Of a stretch of 64,000 nucleotides of DNA, positions 8,724 to 17,129 are shown piece after piece. Under the pieces are notes generated by a model. The model was not told where the DNA came from, ran no database searches, and saw only the letters and a program-made list of their open reading frames with translations. The stretch comes from Clostridia bacterium. GTDB taxonomy: Bacteria; Bacillota; Clostridia; Saccharofermentanales; Saccharofermentanaceae. The number at the start of each line of letters is the position of its first letter. Position 1 is the stretch's first letter. The stretch spans positions 17,691-81,690 of the forward strand of contig JAEEWG010000013.1 of the NCBI GenBank assembly GCA_016287245.1. The letters are read 5' to 3'. The position numbers and the translations under genes were made by a program.

Positions 8724-9428
8724 TCACTCCTTTGCAAATTGTTTCCATGGCTCTTCGTCTGCAAGCGGCAGTTCGAAGACCATTCTTTCGTGACTGACCG
8801 GATGGTCCACCTCGAGGTGATACGATTCCAGCAGGATATCGCCCGCGAAACGGTTGGGACCCTTGCCGTATTTTCTGTCCCCGACGATCGGATGTCCGAT
8901 GGAGGACAGCTGGGAACGGATCTGATGAGACCGCCCCGTGTGAAGGTCGATAGAAAGGAGCGTCACCGGAACGCCGGCGATCCGCCCTTCTCCGAGGACC
9001 TCATATTCGAGAAAACTCTCTTTGGCTTCCTTCGGGGCCGTTTTTCTGTCGGCAAAGACCTTGACCAGATTGGTCTTGGGGTCTTTGAGGAGAAATGAGC
9101 GGATCTGTCCTTTTTCCTCGGAAAAAGATCCGTACACGATAGCCCGGTATTTCTTACTTACTGTGCGGTTTCTGATCTGTTCGGAGATCCTCGACGCACA
9201 CTTACTGGTCTTGGCGAAGACCATCACGCCCCGCACGGGACGGTCGAGCCGGTGAAGAAGTCCTAAATATGCCTCTCCCGGCTTTTTATACTTTTCCACA
9301 AGATACGCCTTCAGAAGCGTAAGCATATCCGGATCGCCCGAAGGATCTTCCTGTGAAAGGACCCCTGAAGGTTTTACCGCCACCAGAAGATGGTTGTCCT
9401 CGAAGAGGATCTTCGGCACCTCCCCCAT
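8724..9428 (-). CDS. RluA-family RNA pseudouridine synthase
   Basis: A 234-residue protein with the RluA catalytic motif LLHRLDRPVRGVMVFAKT near residues 59-76, where the Asp of HRLDRP attacks the target uridine. RHQIRSQ-type RNA contacts follow near 170 (TGRSHQIRSQLSSIGHPIVGD). No S4 domain is present, so it resembles the short RluA/RluC-like paralogues, and the exact rRNA or tRNA target is unknown. It begins one base after the methyltransferase stop and is followed four bases later by the HD gene, so all are tightly coupled. Confidence 0.9.
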   Translation of the reverse strand: MGEVPKILFEDNHLLVAVKPSGVLSQEDPSGDPDMLTLLKAYLVEKYKKPGEAYLGLLHRLDRPVRGVMVFAKTSKCASRISEQIRNRTVSKKYRAIVYGSFSEEKGQIRSFLLKDPKTNLVKVFADRKTAPKEAKESFLEYEVLGEGRIAGVPVTLLSIDLHTGRSHQIRSQLSSIGHPIVGDRKYGKGPNRFAGDILLESYHLEVDHPVSHERMVFELPLADEEPWKQFAKE

Positions 9429-9429
9429 C

Positions 9430-10338
9430 TTACACCTCCGCGGACGTCCATCTTCCCGTGCTTCCGCAGGGAAGGATACAGTCCATTTTCGTACAGGGAA
9501 GTCCGAGCTCCTCGGACACGACTTTTCCGCCGTGACGGGAAGCGATCGAAAGGCGAAGAATGTCTTCGATGACGAGAGAAGAAAGTCCTGTGGTATAGGA
9601 GTTGATCAGGAAGAACAGTGCATCGTCGGAAAGGAGCTGCTCACACTTTTCGACCAGTGGGAAAAGCGCATCCTCGAGCTTCCACATCTCGCCTGACGGT
9701 CCTCTTCCATAGGCCGGCGGGTCCATGATGATGCCGTCGTATTTTCTGCCTCTTCGGATCTCACGGTCGACGAAACGCCCGCAGTCCTCCACGATAAACC
9801 GGATATAGCAGTCCGTAAGGCCGGATGCCTCCATATTTTCTTTGGCACGGCCGACCATGCCTTTACTCGCATCGACATGCACGACCTCGGCAGCTCCTGC
9901 CGCCGCAAAAGCCATCGTCGCTCCGCCCGTATAGGCGAAGAGATTTAAAATGCGCGGCTTTCTGCCTTCTTTTACCGCTTTCTGGATCATCTTGCCGCAG
10001 AAGTCCCAGTTCGCCGCCTGCTCCGGGAAAAGACCCGTATGCTTAAAGCTCGTGGGTTCGATGATGAATGTCAGCGGTCGTCCCACGGCTTCGTAATGGA
10101 TCTTCCATTTCTGCGGCATGGGTTTTTCGCGGCTCCAGGCGCCTCCGCCGCTCTCACTTCGGTGATAGACCGCGTGCGGCTTCGGCCAGTTCTTCTCACT
10201 CATATTCGGGTAACCGGTCTTCGGCCAGATCGCCTGAGGATCCGGACGCTGAAGATAGATATCTCCCCAGCGTTCATATTTTTCTCCCTCACCGCAGTAA
10301 AGTAATTCAAAATCTTTCCATCTATTTGCCAGAAACAT
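9430..10338 (-). CDS. Class I SAM-dependent methyltransferase, RlmI/RlmK-like
   Basis: A 302-residue protein. The SAM-binding motif I is FAYTGGATMAFAAAGA near residues 153-168, followed by the acidic VHVDAS end of strand 2 and the DPPAYGRG catalytic-type motif near 228-235. These features match the C-terminal catalytic part of the RlmI/RlmK group of 23S rRNA methyltransferases. The N-terminal 130 residues are not a PUA domain that I recognise. It is first of four minus-strand genes with an RluA-type synthase behind it, which supports an RNA-modification role. Its 5' region is shared divergently with the two-component operon. Confidence 0.8.
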   Translation of the reverse strand: MFLANRWKDFELLYCGEGEKYERWGDIYLQRPDPQAIWPKTGYPNMSEKNWPKPHAVYHRSESGGGAWSREKPMPQKWKIHYEAVGRPLTFIIEPTSFKHTGLFPEQAANWDFCGKMIQKAVKEGRKPRILNLFAYTGGATMAFAAAGAAEVVHVDASKGMVGRAKENMEASGLTDCYIRFIVEDCGRFVDREIRRGRKYDGIIMDPPAYGRGPSGEMWKLEDALFPLVEKCEQLLSDDALFFLINSYTTGLSSLVIEDILRLSIASRHGGKVVSEELGLPCTKMDCILPCGSTGRWTSAEV

Positions 10339-10433
10339 ATTTAAAATCCGTTCTTTTTGTATCGCGAAAATGCGTCTTTTCCATAGGGAAACGCTTGGAT
10401 TCAGTATAGCATTTTCTTTCTTTTGAAAAAAGT

Positions 10434-10463
10434 TTGTTTATAAACCATTTTTTAGATTATAAT
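10434..10463 (+). promoter_or_regulatory. Promoter of the two-component operon
   Basis: TTGTTT (10434-10439) and consensus TATAAT (10458-10463) are 18 bp apart and lie 35 bp before the regulator start. The surrounding region (10339-10491) is AT-rich and divergent with the methyltransferase operon. Confidence 0.55.
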
Positions 10464-10497
10464 AGATGTAATGTTGCTATAAGACGAGGTAATGAGA

Positions 10498-11187
10498 ATG
10501 GCTAGTGCTCCTCATATTTTAATCTGCGATGACGATCCGGTGGTACACGAGTCCCTGGGTCTGTATTTTGAAAATGAACATTTTACCTACTCCAGTGCTT
10601 ACGACGGACGTGACGCGCTGGCGCATGTGGCTTCCGACAAGCCCGATCTTATCATCCTGGACGTCATGATGCCGGAGAAGACGGGTATCGAAGTGTGCCG
10701 TGAGATCCGGAAGACGCTGTCCACACCGATCATCATCCTCACCGCCAAGGGCGAGGAGATCGACCGTGTACTGGGTCTGGAACTCGGTGCTGACGACTAT
10801 ATCGTGAAGCCTTTCTCACCCCGTGAAGTAATTGCCCGTATCAAGGCAGTTCTCCGCCGTATCAACGAGCCGCAGGAGAATACTTCTCTTCTGCGTTTCG
10901 AGGGCCTTGAGATCAACCTGGATAACTATCAGGTCAAGGTCAAGGGTGAACTTGTCCCCTGCACACCGAAGGAAGTCGAGATCCTCCATCTTCTCGCCTC
11001 CCACATCGGACAGGTCATGGACCGTGAGCAGATCCTCTCCCTGATCTGGGGCTATGACTATTTCGGTGATACCAGAACCGTAGATACCCACATCAAGCGC
11101 ATCCGTCAGAAGATCTACTACGAGGGCGCGCCGTGGTCGCTCATCACCGTCTATGGTGTCGGTTATAAGTTCGAGGTCAATCCGTAA
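10498..11187 (+). CDS. OmpR/PhoB-family response regulator
   Basis: A 229-residue regulator. The receiver domain (about 5-120) has the acidic pocket DDD at 11-13, the phospho-acceptor Asp55 in LIILDVMMPE, the Thr of ILTAKG and the Lys of VKPF. The DNA-binding winged helix (about 135-228) has the usual RTVDTHIKRIRQKI recognition region. An ATG six bases upstream is also possible, but GAGGT lies 7 bases before 10498 and only 1 base before the other, so the second ATG is preferred. The stop codon overlaps the kinase start (TAATG), making a strict regulator-kinase pair. The target genes are unknown. Confidence 0.95.
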   Translation: MASAPHILICDDDPVVHESLGLYFENEHFTYSSAYDGRDALAHVASDKPDLIILDVMMPEKTGIEVCREIRKTLSTPIIILTAKGEEIDRVLGLELGADDYIVKPFSPREVIARIKAVLRRINEPQENTSLLRFEGLEINLDNYQVKVKGELVPCTPKEVEILHLLASHIGQVMDREQILSLIWGYDYFGDTRTVDTHIKRIRQKIYYEGAPWSLITVYGVGYKFEVNP

Positions 11188-13013
11188 TGTTCCGTAGTCT
11201 TTTTCTACGCAAGATGATCTTTTTAGTGCTGGTGGCGCTCTGCGCATCGGCACTTCTTTCTGCTACGCTCTTTAACTATGCCGCCAATGAGGTCTCCCGG
11301 GACAACTCCCAGGAGATGGTCATCGACCAGGCTCGTGCGATGGCATCTGTGCTTTCTGAGCATGTGGAGAAATCTGATGCCAAAGACTATCAGGAACGTG
11401 TCGCTTCTCTTAAGAACGCGACCGTCGCCTTTACCGATTATAACGTCCTGAATGCGTATTTCGAGCTTTACGAAATGAACGAAACACCGATCGAGTTTAC
11501 GAGAGCCGGTACGATGGACGAGCTCAACATGATGAGCATCATCGATAGCTATGCCCGTGAGAATATGCTGACCAACAGTGATAACAAAAATCTCATGGGC
11601 TCCCCTACCCTTTCCGATAAGAACGCGACGCTTACGATCGTTCAGGTGCCGGTATATACCAACGGCACATTGACCGCCTACCTGATCGTGGCGAAAGAGA
11701 TCTCGAACCAGAGCGCCTTTGATTCCGGGTTCAGTTCGGTCCTTCTTCTGTCCACACTTCTCGTCTCCATGTTTATGCTCATCCCTGTTTACTTTGCAAG
11801 TAAACGCCTGATCAGCCCGCTCAACCGGGTCACCGACGTCGCAAATGCACTCGGCCGCGGCGACTTCTCTGTACGCGCTAACGATAAGACGAAGGGTGAG
11901 ATCGGTGAACTGGCCGCGTCCGTCAACGAACTGGCCGAAAAACTCAGCAGATCGATCACGAGCGTCACCACAGAGCGTAACCGACTCAAAGAGATCTTCG
12001 ACATCATCTCCGAGGGTATCGTTTCTGTTAACAAAGACCTGCAGCCGGACTACTCCAACAACGCGATCGCCACGCTTTTCGAAAAGGTCCCGAGAAAGAA
12101 TCTTTTCACAGAGAAGCTTCAGCTGATACCGTTTGAAGAAGTCTGGGAGGACTTCGACAACTGTCTGAAGACCGGCGAGACGTACGAACGCACGATCGAG
12201 GCCAAGGACTGCGCCTATTCTTCGACGATCGTGCCGATCCTCGATAACGAAAAGGTCATCATCGGTGCCACAGGCTTCTTCCGTGACATCTCCGAGCAGG
12301 AGCGTCTCGAGCAGACCCGAAGAGACTATGTCGCAAACGTATCACACGAGCTTCGTACTCCGCTTACGGCCATGAGAGGTCTTGTAGAACCTCTGGCTGA
12401 CGGCATGGTCAAGAAGGAAGAGGACCGTCAGAGATACTACGGCATCATCCTCCATGAGACGATGCGTCTTTCCCGTCTTATTGACGACATGCTCGAACTT
12501 TCAAGACTTCAGGCGAGAACACTCGCATTTAAGACTTTCCCGTTCGACCTCAATAAACTTCTTTCCGAGTTTGAGACGAAGTTTAAGCCGGTCATGGAAG
12601 ACGCCGAGCTCGACTTCCATGTCGAATATAAGACCGGTACTCTTCCGACCGTTATGGGTAACCCGGACCGTGTCGAGCAGATCATCGTTATCCTTCTCGA
12701 TAACGCGAAGAAATATACCCCGCCGGGAGGATCGATCACTATTTCCACTGAATACAGCGACGAGACCGATCAGGTGCTCGTTTCCGTCAGCGATACCGGA
12801 CAAGGTATCCACGAATACGATATCGACCATATCTTCGACCGTTTCTATAAGGCGGACCGTGCCAGAGGCAAGAAAGGCACCGGCCTCGGCCTTGCGATCG
12901 CCAAGGAGCTTTTGAGCTACATGGGTGAGACGATCACGGTACAGAGCGAATACGGAGAAGGTACGACCTTCACCTTTACCTTAAAGCGCGTCACCGGCTC
13001 CGTCTGGTACTGA
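11187..13013 (+). CDS. Membrane sensor histidine kinase (WalK/PhoR-like)
   Basis: A 608-residue kinase. A membrane segment spans about 10-30, an extracellular sensor of about 150 residues follows, and a second membrane segment spans about 183-203. Then come a HAMP linker (about 205-260), a PAS domain (about 265-370) and the HisKA domain with phospho-acceptor His387 in NVSHELRTPL. The ATPase domain has N-box VEQIIVILLDNAKKYTPPGG, DTGQGI and GTGLGL motifs. This HAMP-PAS-kinase order matches the WalK/PhoR group. The stimulus is unknown. It follows its regulator with a one-base overlap and precedes an RsuA-type gene by 12 bp. Confidence 0.95.
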   Translation: MFRSLFLRKMIFLVLVALCASALLSATLFNYAANEVSRDNSQEMVIDQARAMASVLSEHVEKSDAKDYQERVASLKNATVAFTDYNVLNAYFELYEMNETPIEFTRAGTMDELNMMSIIDSYARENMLTNSDNKNLMGSPTLSDKNATLTIVQVPVYTNGTLTAYLIVAKEISNQSAFDSGFSSVLLLSTLLVSMFMLIPVYFASKRLISPLNRVTDVANALGRGDFSVRANDKTKGEIGELAASVNELAEKLSRSITSVTTERNRLKEIFDIISEGIVSVNKDLQPDYSNNAIATLFEKVPRKNLFTEKLQLIPFEEVWEDFDNCLKTGETYERTIEAKDCAYSSTIVPILDNEKVIIGATGFFRDISEQERLEQTRRDYVANVSHELRTPLTAMRGLVEPLADGMVKKEEDRQRYYGIILHETMRLSRLIDDMLELSRLQARTLAFKTFPFDLNKLLSEFETKFKPVMEDAELDFHVEYKTGTLPTVMGNPDRVEQIIVILLDNAKKYTPPGGSITISTEYSDETDQVLVSVSDTGQGIHEYDIDHIFDRFYKADRARGKKGTGLGLAIAKELLSYMGETITVQSEYGEGTTFTFTLKRVTGSVWY

Positions 13014-13025
13014 TCGGAGACCTTT

Positions 13026-13760
13026 ATGGACGGATCTTTACCAAAAGAAGGCGCATCTGTTCGCGTCAATAAATATATCAGTTCCAGCGGTTTCTGTTCC
13101 CGAAGAAAAGCTGACGAATATGTCGAATCCGGCGTCGTCACGATCGACGGTATCCCCGCGGTCTCCGGCTCCCAGGTTTTCCCCGGGCAGGTCGTCCGAG
13201 TCAACGGGAAAGTCGTCCTTCCGACTGACGACCATATCTATCTGGCTTTCCATAAGCCGCTGGGGATCACCTGCACAACAGATAAAAGGGATAAAGACAA
13301 CATCATCGATTACATCGGGTATCCGGAACGGATCTTCCCGATCGGACGACTTGATAAGAACTCTACAGGCCTGATCCTCCTGACAAACGACGGCGATATC
13401 GTTAACCGGCTCCTTCGCGCCGAAGGCCGACACGATAAAGAATATGTCGTCACGGTCGATAAGCCCGTAAATGACGAATTCAAAAAGCAGATGGAGGGCG
13501 GACTTCCGATCCTTGATACCGTGACTCTCCCCTGCAAGGTCAAACTTACATCGAAGAACACTTTCCACATTATCCTGAACCAGGGCTTAAACCGACAGAT
13601 CCGCCGTATGTGCGAGCATCTCGGGTACAGAGTTGTAAAACTGAAAAGGATCCGTATCCTTAACATCTCTCTGGGCTCTCTTCCCGTAGGACAGTACAGG
13701 GAGCTCACGGCAAAGGAAAGATCCGATCTCTTCTCCATTCTTGATAAGAACAGGAAATGA
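13026..13760 (+). CDS. RsuA/RluB/RluF-family 16S or 23S rRNA pseudouridine synthase
   Basis: A 244-residue protein with an N-terminal S4 RNA-binding domain (about 12-60, VNKYISSSGFCSRRKADEY) and the family catalytic motif GRLDKNSTGLILLTNDG near 107-123, where the Asp is the nucleophile. QGLNRQIRRMCEHLGYRVVKLKRIRI near 182-207 is the second conserved block and looks most like RluF or RsuA. It is the third gene of the plus-strand operon, 12 bp after the kinase. The rRNA position cannot be decided from sequence alone. Confidence 0.92.
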   Translation: MDGSLPKEGASVRVNKYISSSGFCSRRKADEYVESGVVTIDGIPAVSGSQVFPGQVVRVNGKVVLPTDDHIYLAFHKPLGITCTTDKRDKDNIIDYIGYPERIFPIGRLDKNSTGLILLTNDGDIVNRLLRAEGRHDKEYVVTVDKPVNDEFKKQMEGGLPILDTVTLPCKVKLTSKNTFHIILNQGLNRQIRRMCEHLGYRVVKLKRIRILNISLGSLPVGQYRELTAKERSDLFSILDKNRK

Positions 13761-13789
13761 AAAGGGTCCCCGGCTTTTGCCGAAGACCC
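13755..13789 (-). terminator. Terminator of the GH2 gene
   Basis: On the minus strand, GGGTCTTCGGC and GCCGGGGACCC form a stem around an AAAA loop (13789-13764), followed by TTTTCATTTCC. It lies 17 bp beyond the GH2 stop, in the convergent gap with the RsuA-type gene. Confidence 0.75.
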
Positions 13790-13805
13790 AGATCATATAG
13801 TGAAA

Positions 13806-16800
13806 TTAGTATTTTGGAGCAAATTCGATCGTCTCTTCGTAGCGGACGTTCTTCTGCAGTCCGCGCCTTGCGAGCACATCGGGGCTTCGTTCGACCCCTT
13901 TCATATAAAAGTCCAGATATAGATGCGTTCTTCCGTCCGACGGGATCAGTTCCTGATGCGCGTAATCATCGATGTCTTCCGGCATATACGGCAGACATGA
14001 GAATGAGAACGGATGCATCTTATCTTTATATATCTTCAATCCCTTAATATCATCATGCTGCAGAAGAAGGAATCTCGTATCCGCATGACCGCCATTCTCC
14101 GAAGGTCTTGCATATTCGTGATACAAAGGACTGTCCAGCGAAGTGAACCAGCCGATGCGCTGAGATTCTTTTCTATCGGAATAGGACTCGCCGGAACCGC
14201 GTCCGTACCAGCCGACATGCGCGCGGCTGTCGATCGGCACACGGAAACCGTAACGCACCAGATCGAATTTCGGAACGAAGTTCAAAGTCGTTAAGAGCCT
14301 TCCGTCCGGTTTGACGCGGTATTCGACGAGGATCGGTCCCTTCATGCCGGCAGATTCGTACTTAGAGATCAGATGGAAATCCTCATGATCCATCTCATAG
14401 AAACTTCCGACGAAGCGGATCTCGCCCTGGATCGTTCTCCAGTCGGTCTCATGGGAGAATACCGTCTGCGAAAGAACGTAGGATTTATCGGCACGGTCGA
14501 TATTGGAGGCCGCACGGTAAAAACTCGGCTCTAAAAGTCCGTCTATATACTCTTTTCCATCGATCAGGATCGAACAGAGTCCGCCCTCCTGACGGCTGAA
14601 AACATATCTGACATGCCTGGTCTGCGCGAAAAGAAGCGCCGGAGATGTCAGCATCTGTACTGCATCTTTCTTCTCATCGATGATCAGGCCGCTCTCCAAA
14701 GAAGCCGCATCAATGATCTTTATAGAAGGCTGCTCATTATCCTGCTCTTCCCAGCCCACCGGCTTTTCGGAAGGATCACAGACCTCATCCACGAGGACCT
14801 GCTGGTAAAAAGCCATTTCGTAACCGGCACGCGCGTAGAGCGTATCCTTTTCAAGCGTCAGACGGATATCGAGGATCAGTTCTTTGCAAGTCGCCTGATT
14901 ATAGACCTCCAAGCCCTTCGGATACTGGTCCGCCCAGGACGGAAGCAGGAAGTCATTTACCTGGATCGGGAACTGCATGGTCTTCGATCCCATGGCCGGG
15001 ATCGGCGGAACGATGCCGGAACCGCCCGTCAGACGGATGCCGCCAAGAAGGAGCTGCCACTTAAGCTCGATCGAAGGCGTAGCACCAAACTGCATAGCGT
15101 TATGCACATTCAGGTTTGCCGGATTATCAGCAGCGGCGAAGATCTTGATCCCTTCGCACTGTTTTTTCACTTCGAAGAAGATCGGATGCGGACGACGGTT
15201 CGCATCTACGATACCCTGTGCGATCGAAACACCGATCTGCTCAGAATACTCGACGAGGTCGCCCTGATGGATATATTTGAGATCCATCGTATCCTCTTCT
15301 CTTCTCGGACGGGCAAGGATCGACTCGAAAAGCACCTTATCTTCTTTCAGCTTGCTTCGTAAATACGGTCGGTTGACACAAAGGTCACACCATTCACCGA
15401 AAAGAAGTCCCGCTTTGTTCGGGAAAGGCGGCATATCGGTAACACGACCGGTCTTATCGATCTCACAGTAGAGCGGACGCTTCGAATCGAAGGCATGGAT
15501 GCGTTCTTTCACATCAAGATAGGCATTCTCTTCAAACTTTCTGCCGGTCATGGACCACATGACGATGCACGGATGATTCACAAGGGAATATACGGCCTTC
15601 GGAAGCATGGACGCCGCCGACTGCAGTATGACATACATACCGTACTGGTCGCAAAGATCGAAGAATCTAGAATCCGTCGGATGATGCACCACATAGACGG
15701 TGTTGATATTGGCACTCTTCATGAGAAGGATGTCCTGACGGAAACGCTCAAGCGGAACGGAGATACCGCTTTGAGGATCGAATTCATAGTATTTTACACC
15801 ATGAAGCGGAACAGCCACATCATTCAGATGGAAGATGCCTTCGGAATATGTGATCGTTCTGAAACCGAATCTCTGCTTCTTGACGCAGATCACTTCGCCT
15901 CGGTTATTGGTGACCTCGATGATGAGATCATAAAGATTCGGTGTCTGATCCGTCCACGGAAGCACGAGCTTGGCATAAAGTTCCGTACCGAAGATCTTGA
16001 ATCCGTCCTTCGGCACGGTGGCCGACAGTTCTTTTCGCTGGGAAAGACGGTGCTCCGGAAGATTATAAAGATCGTATTCGTCTCTGGCCTCCATAAGGCG
16101 CACATTGACGGTCACTTCCATATCATATGGAAGATGGTTATAAAGCTCGACAATGAAATTGATGCCCGCATCGCGCCGGATCTCCGCATTCGGCAGGATC
16201 TCTCTTTCTCTTTTCGTCAGCTGGTCTTCTCTGTCGGAGCGGTAAAGGCTCGACACCAGAGCGGTTTTCGGAACGACATCACGGGCAAGGGTATCCGTAA
16301 GCCAGGACGTGGTCAGACGGATCGAAGAGATCTCCACAGGCGATTCCGCGATCAGATACGGCAGACGGAAAAGACCCGAAAAACCGAATGCGCCCTGTGC
16401 ACGGACGGTCTTCTTCGTCTTTCCTTTTTCCATACGCTTATCAAAACGACGGACGGCTACGGTAATAAGATTCGGTCCCTCGCGAAGTGCTTCACTCAGA
16501 AGGCACTTCGTCGTGGAGAATGTACTTCTTGAGGAGGAGATCTGCTGCCCGTTCACGAAGATCGTATAATGGCCGACGATCCCATCGGTCACAAAGTATA
16601 CGAAGCGGTTGATAAACTGTGCCGGGAGATTGACCCATACTCGGTAAAGACCATAGTCATTCGTATTCTCCATACCGGCATCGTCGGCAAGTCTCTGCTG
16701 CAGTTTACTGGTCTTTTTCGAAAGGAGAGCGTTCTTCTCATACATGAGTTCGCTCGGATAGCCGTAGCCTTCCATCTGCCAGCAGCTCGGCACATCCATA

Positions 16801-17006
16801 AGATCCCAGGAGGAATCGTCAAAACCGGGCTCGGTCCAGTTCTCCGGGATGTCTTCCTTAAATTTTGCATGGAAAAACCGCCAGCTCGGGAGATCCAGTC
16901 TCCAGAGCGACTTTACACGTCCGAACTCCGGCGGCTGCTTGTCCGAATAGAGCTCGTCGATCGAGTCATATGGATAGAAATACCCTTGTGACGGCAGTTG
17001 TGGCAT
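13806..17006 (-). CDS. LacZ-like GH2 family protein with degenerate active site (likely pseudoenzyme)
   Basis: A 1066-residue protein with the full LacZ domain order: sugar-binding jelly roll (about 30-220), immunoglobulin-like domain, TIM barrel (about 395-610), a linker domain, and the C-terminal Bgal_small domain with GRGSGESYSDR and PSENGGHADTR. In the barrel, QDILLMKSANINTVYVVHHP (423-442) aligns plainly with LacZ. However, the LacZ block GVNRHEHHP is GVKYYEFDP here (403-411), the DEANIETHG block is missing with about 30 residues deleted, and the acid/base motif WSLGNES is WSMTGRK (484-490). A Glu at the nucleophile position may remain (Glu538 in LFGEW). The frame is intact, so this is not simple decay. 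Hydrolase activity is doubtful. It starts at ATG 17006 with GGAG 6 bases upstream. Confidence 0.85.
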   Translation of the reverse strand: MPQLPSQGYFYPYDSIDELYSDKQPPEFGRVKSLWRLDLPSWRFFHAKFKEDIPENWTEPGFDDSSWDLMDVPSCWQMEGYGYPSELMYEKNALLSKKTSKLQQRLADDAGMENTNDYGLYRVWVNLPAQFINRFVYFVTDGIVGHYTIFVNGQQISSSRSTFSTTKCLLSEALREGPNLITVAVRRFDKRMEKGKTKKTVRAQGAFGFSGLFRLPYLIAESPVEISSIRLTTSWLTDTLARDVVPKTALVSSLYRSDREDQLTKREREILPNAEIRRDAGINFIVELYNHLPYDMEVTVNVRLMEARDEYDLYNLPEHRLSQRKELSATVPKDGFKIFGTELYAKLVLPWTDQTPNLYDLIIEVTNNRGEVICVKKQRFGFRTITYSEGIFHLNDVAVPLHGVKYYEFDPQSGISVPLERFRQDILLMKSANINTVYVVHHPTDSRFFDLCDQYGMYVILQSAASMLPKAVYSLVNHPCIVMWSMTGRKFEENAYLDVKERIHAFDSKRPLYCEIDKTGRVTDMPPFPNKAGLLFGEWCDLCVNRPYLRSKLKEDKVLFESILARPRREEDTMDLKYIHQGDLVEYSEQIGVSIAQGIVDANRRPHPIFFEVKKQCEGIKIFAAADNPANLNVHNAMQFGATPSIELKWQLLLGGIRLTGGSGIVPPIPAMGSKTMQFPIQVNDFLLPSWADQYPKGLEVYNQATCKELILDIRLTLEKDTLYARAGYEMAFYQQVLVDEVCDPSEKPVGWEEQDNEQPSIKIIDAASLESGLIIDEKKDAVQMLTSPALLFAQTRHVRYVFSRQEGGLCSILIDGKEYIDGLLEPSFYRAASNIDRADKSYVLSQTVFSHETDWRTIQGEIRFVGSFYEMDHEDFHLISKYESAGMKGPILVEYRVKPDGRLLTTLNFVPKFDLVRYGFRVPIDSRAHVGWYGRGSGESYSDRKESQRIGWFTSLDSPLYHEYARPSENGGHADTRFLLLQHDDIKGLKIYKDKMHPFSFSCLPYMPEDIDDYAHQELIPSDGRTHLYLDFYMKGVERSPDVLARRGLQKNVRYEETIEFAPKY

Positions 17007-17025
17007 GCATTACTCCATTAATTTT

Positions 17026-17059
17026 CTGCATACGTATGCAGTCTGTTAACGTTATTGTA
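17026..17059 (-). promoter_or_regulatory. Candidate promoter and 16-bp palindromic operator upstream of the GH2 gene
   Basis: CTGCATACGTATGCAG (17026-17041) is a perfect 16-bp palindrome located 20 bp before the GH2 start codon. On the minus strand a -10-like TACAAT lies at 17059-17054, so the palindrome would sit just after the transcription start, a normal place for a repressor such as a LacI/GntR-type sugar regulator. No good -35 box is visible. Confidence 0.5.
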
Positions 17060-17129
17060 GCACGGCCTCCCTGTCTTCATGTATCAGAGATATGTCATAT
17101 TAGAGAAGTTATTGCAACAATTAAAGGAA

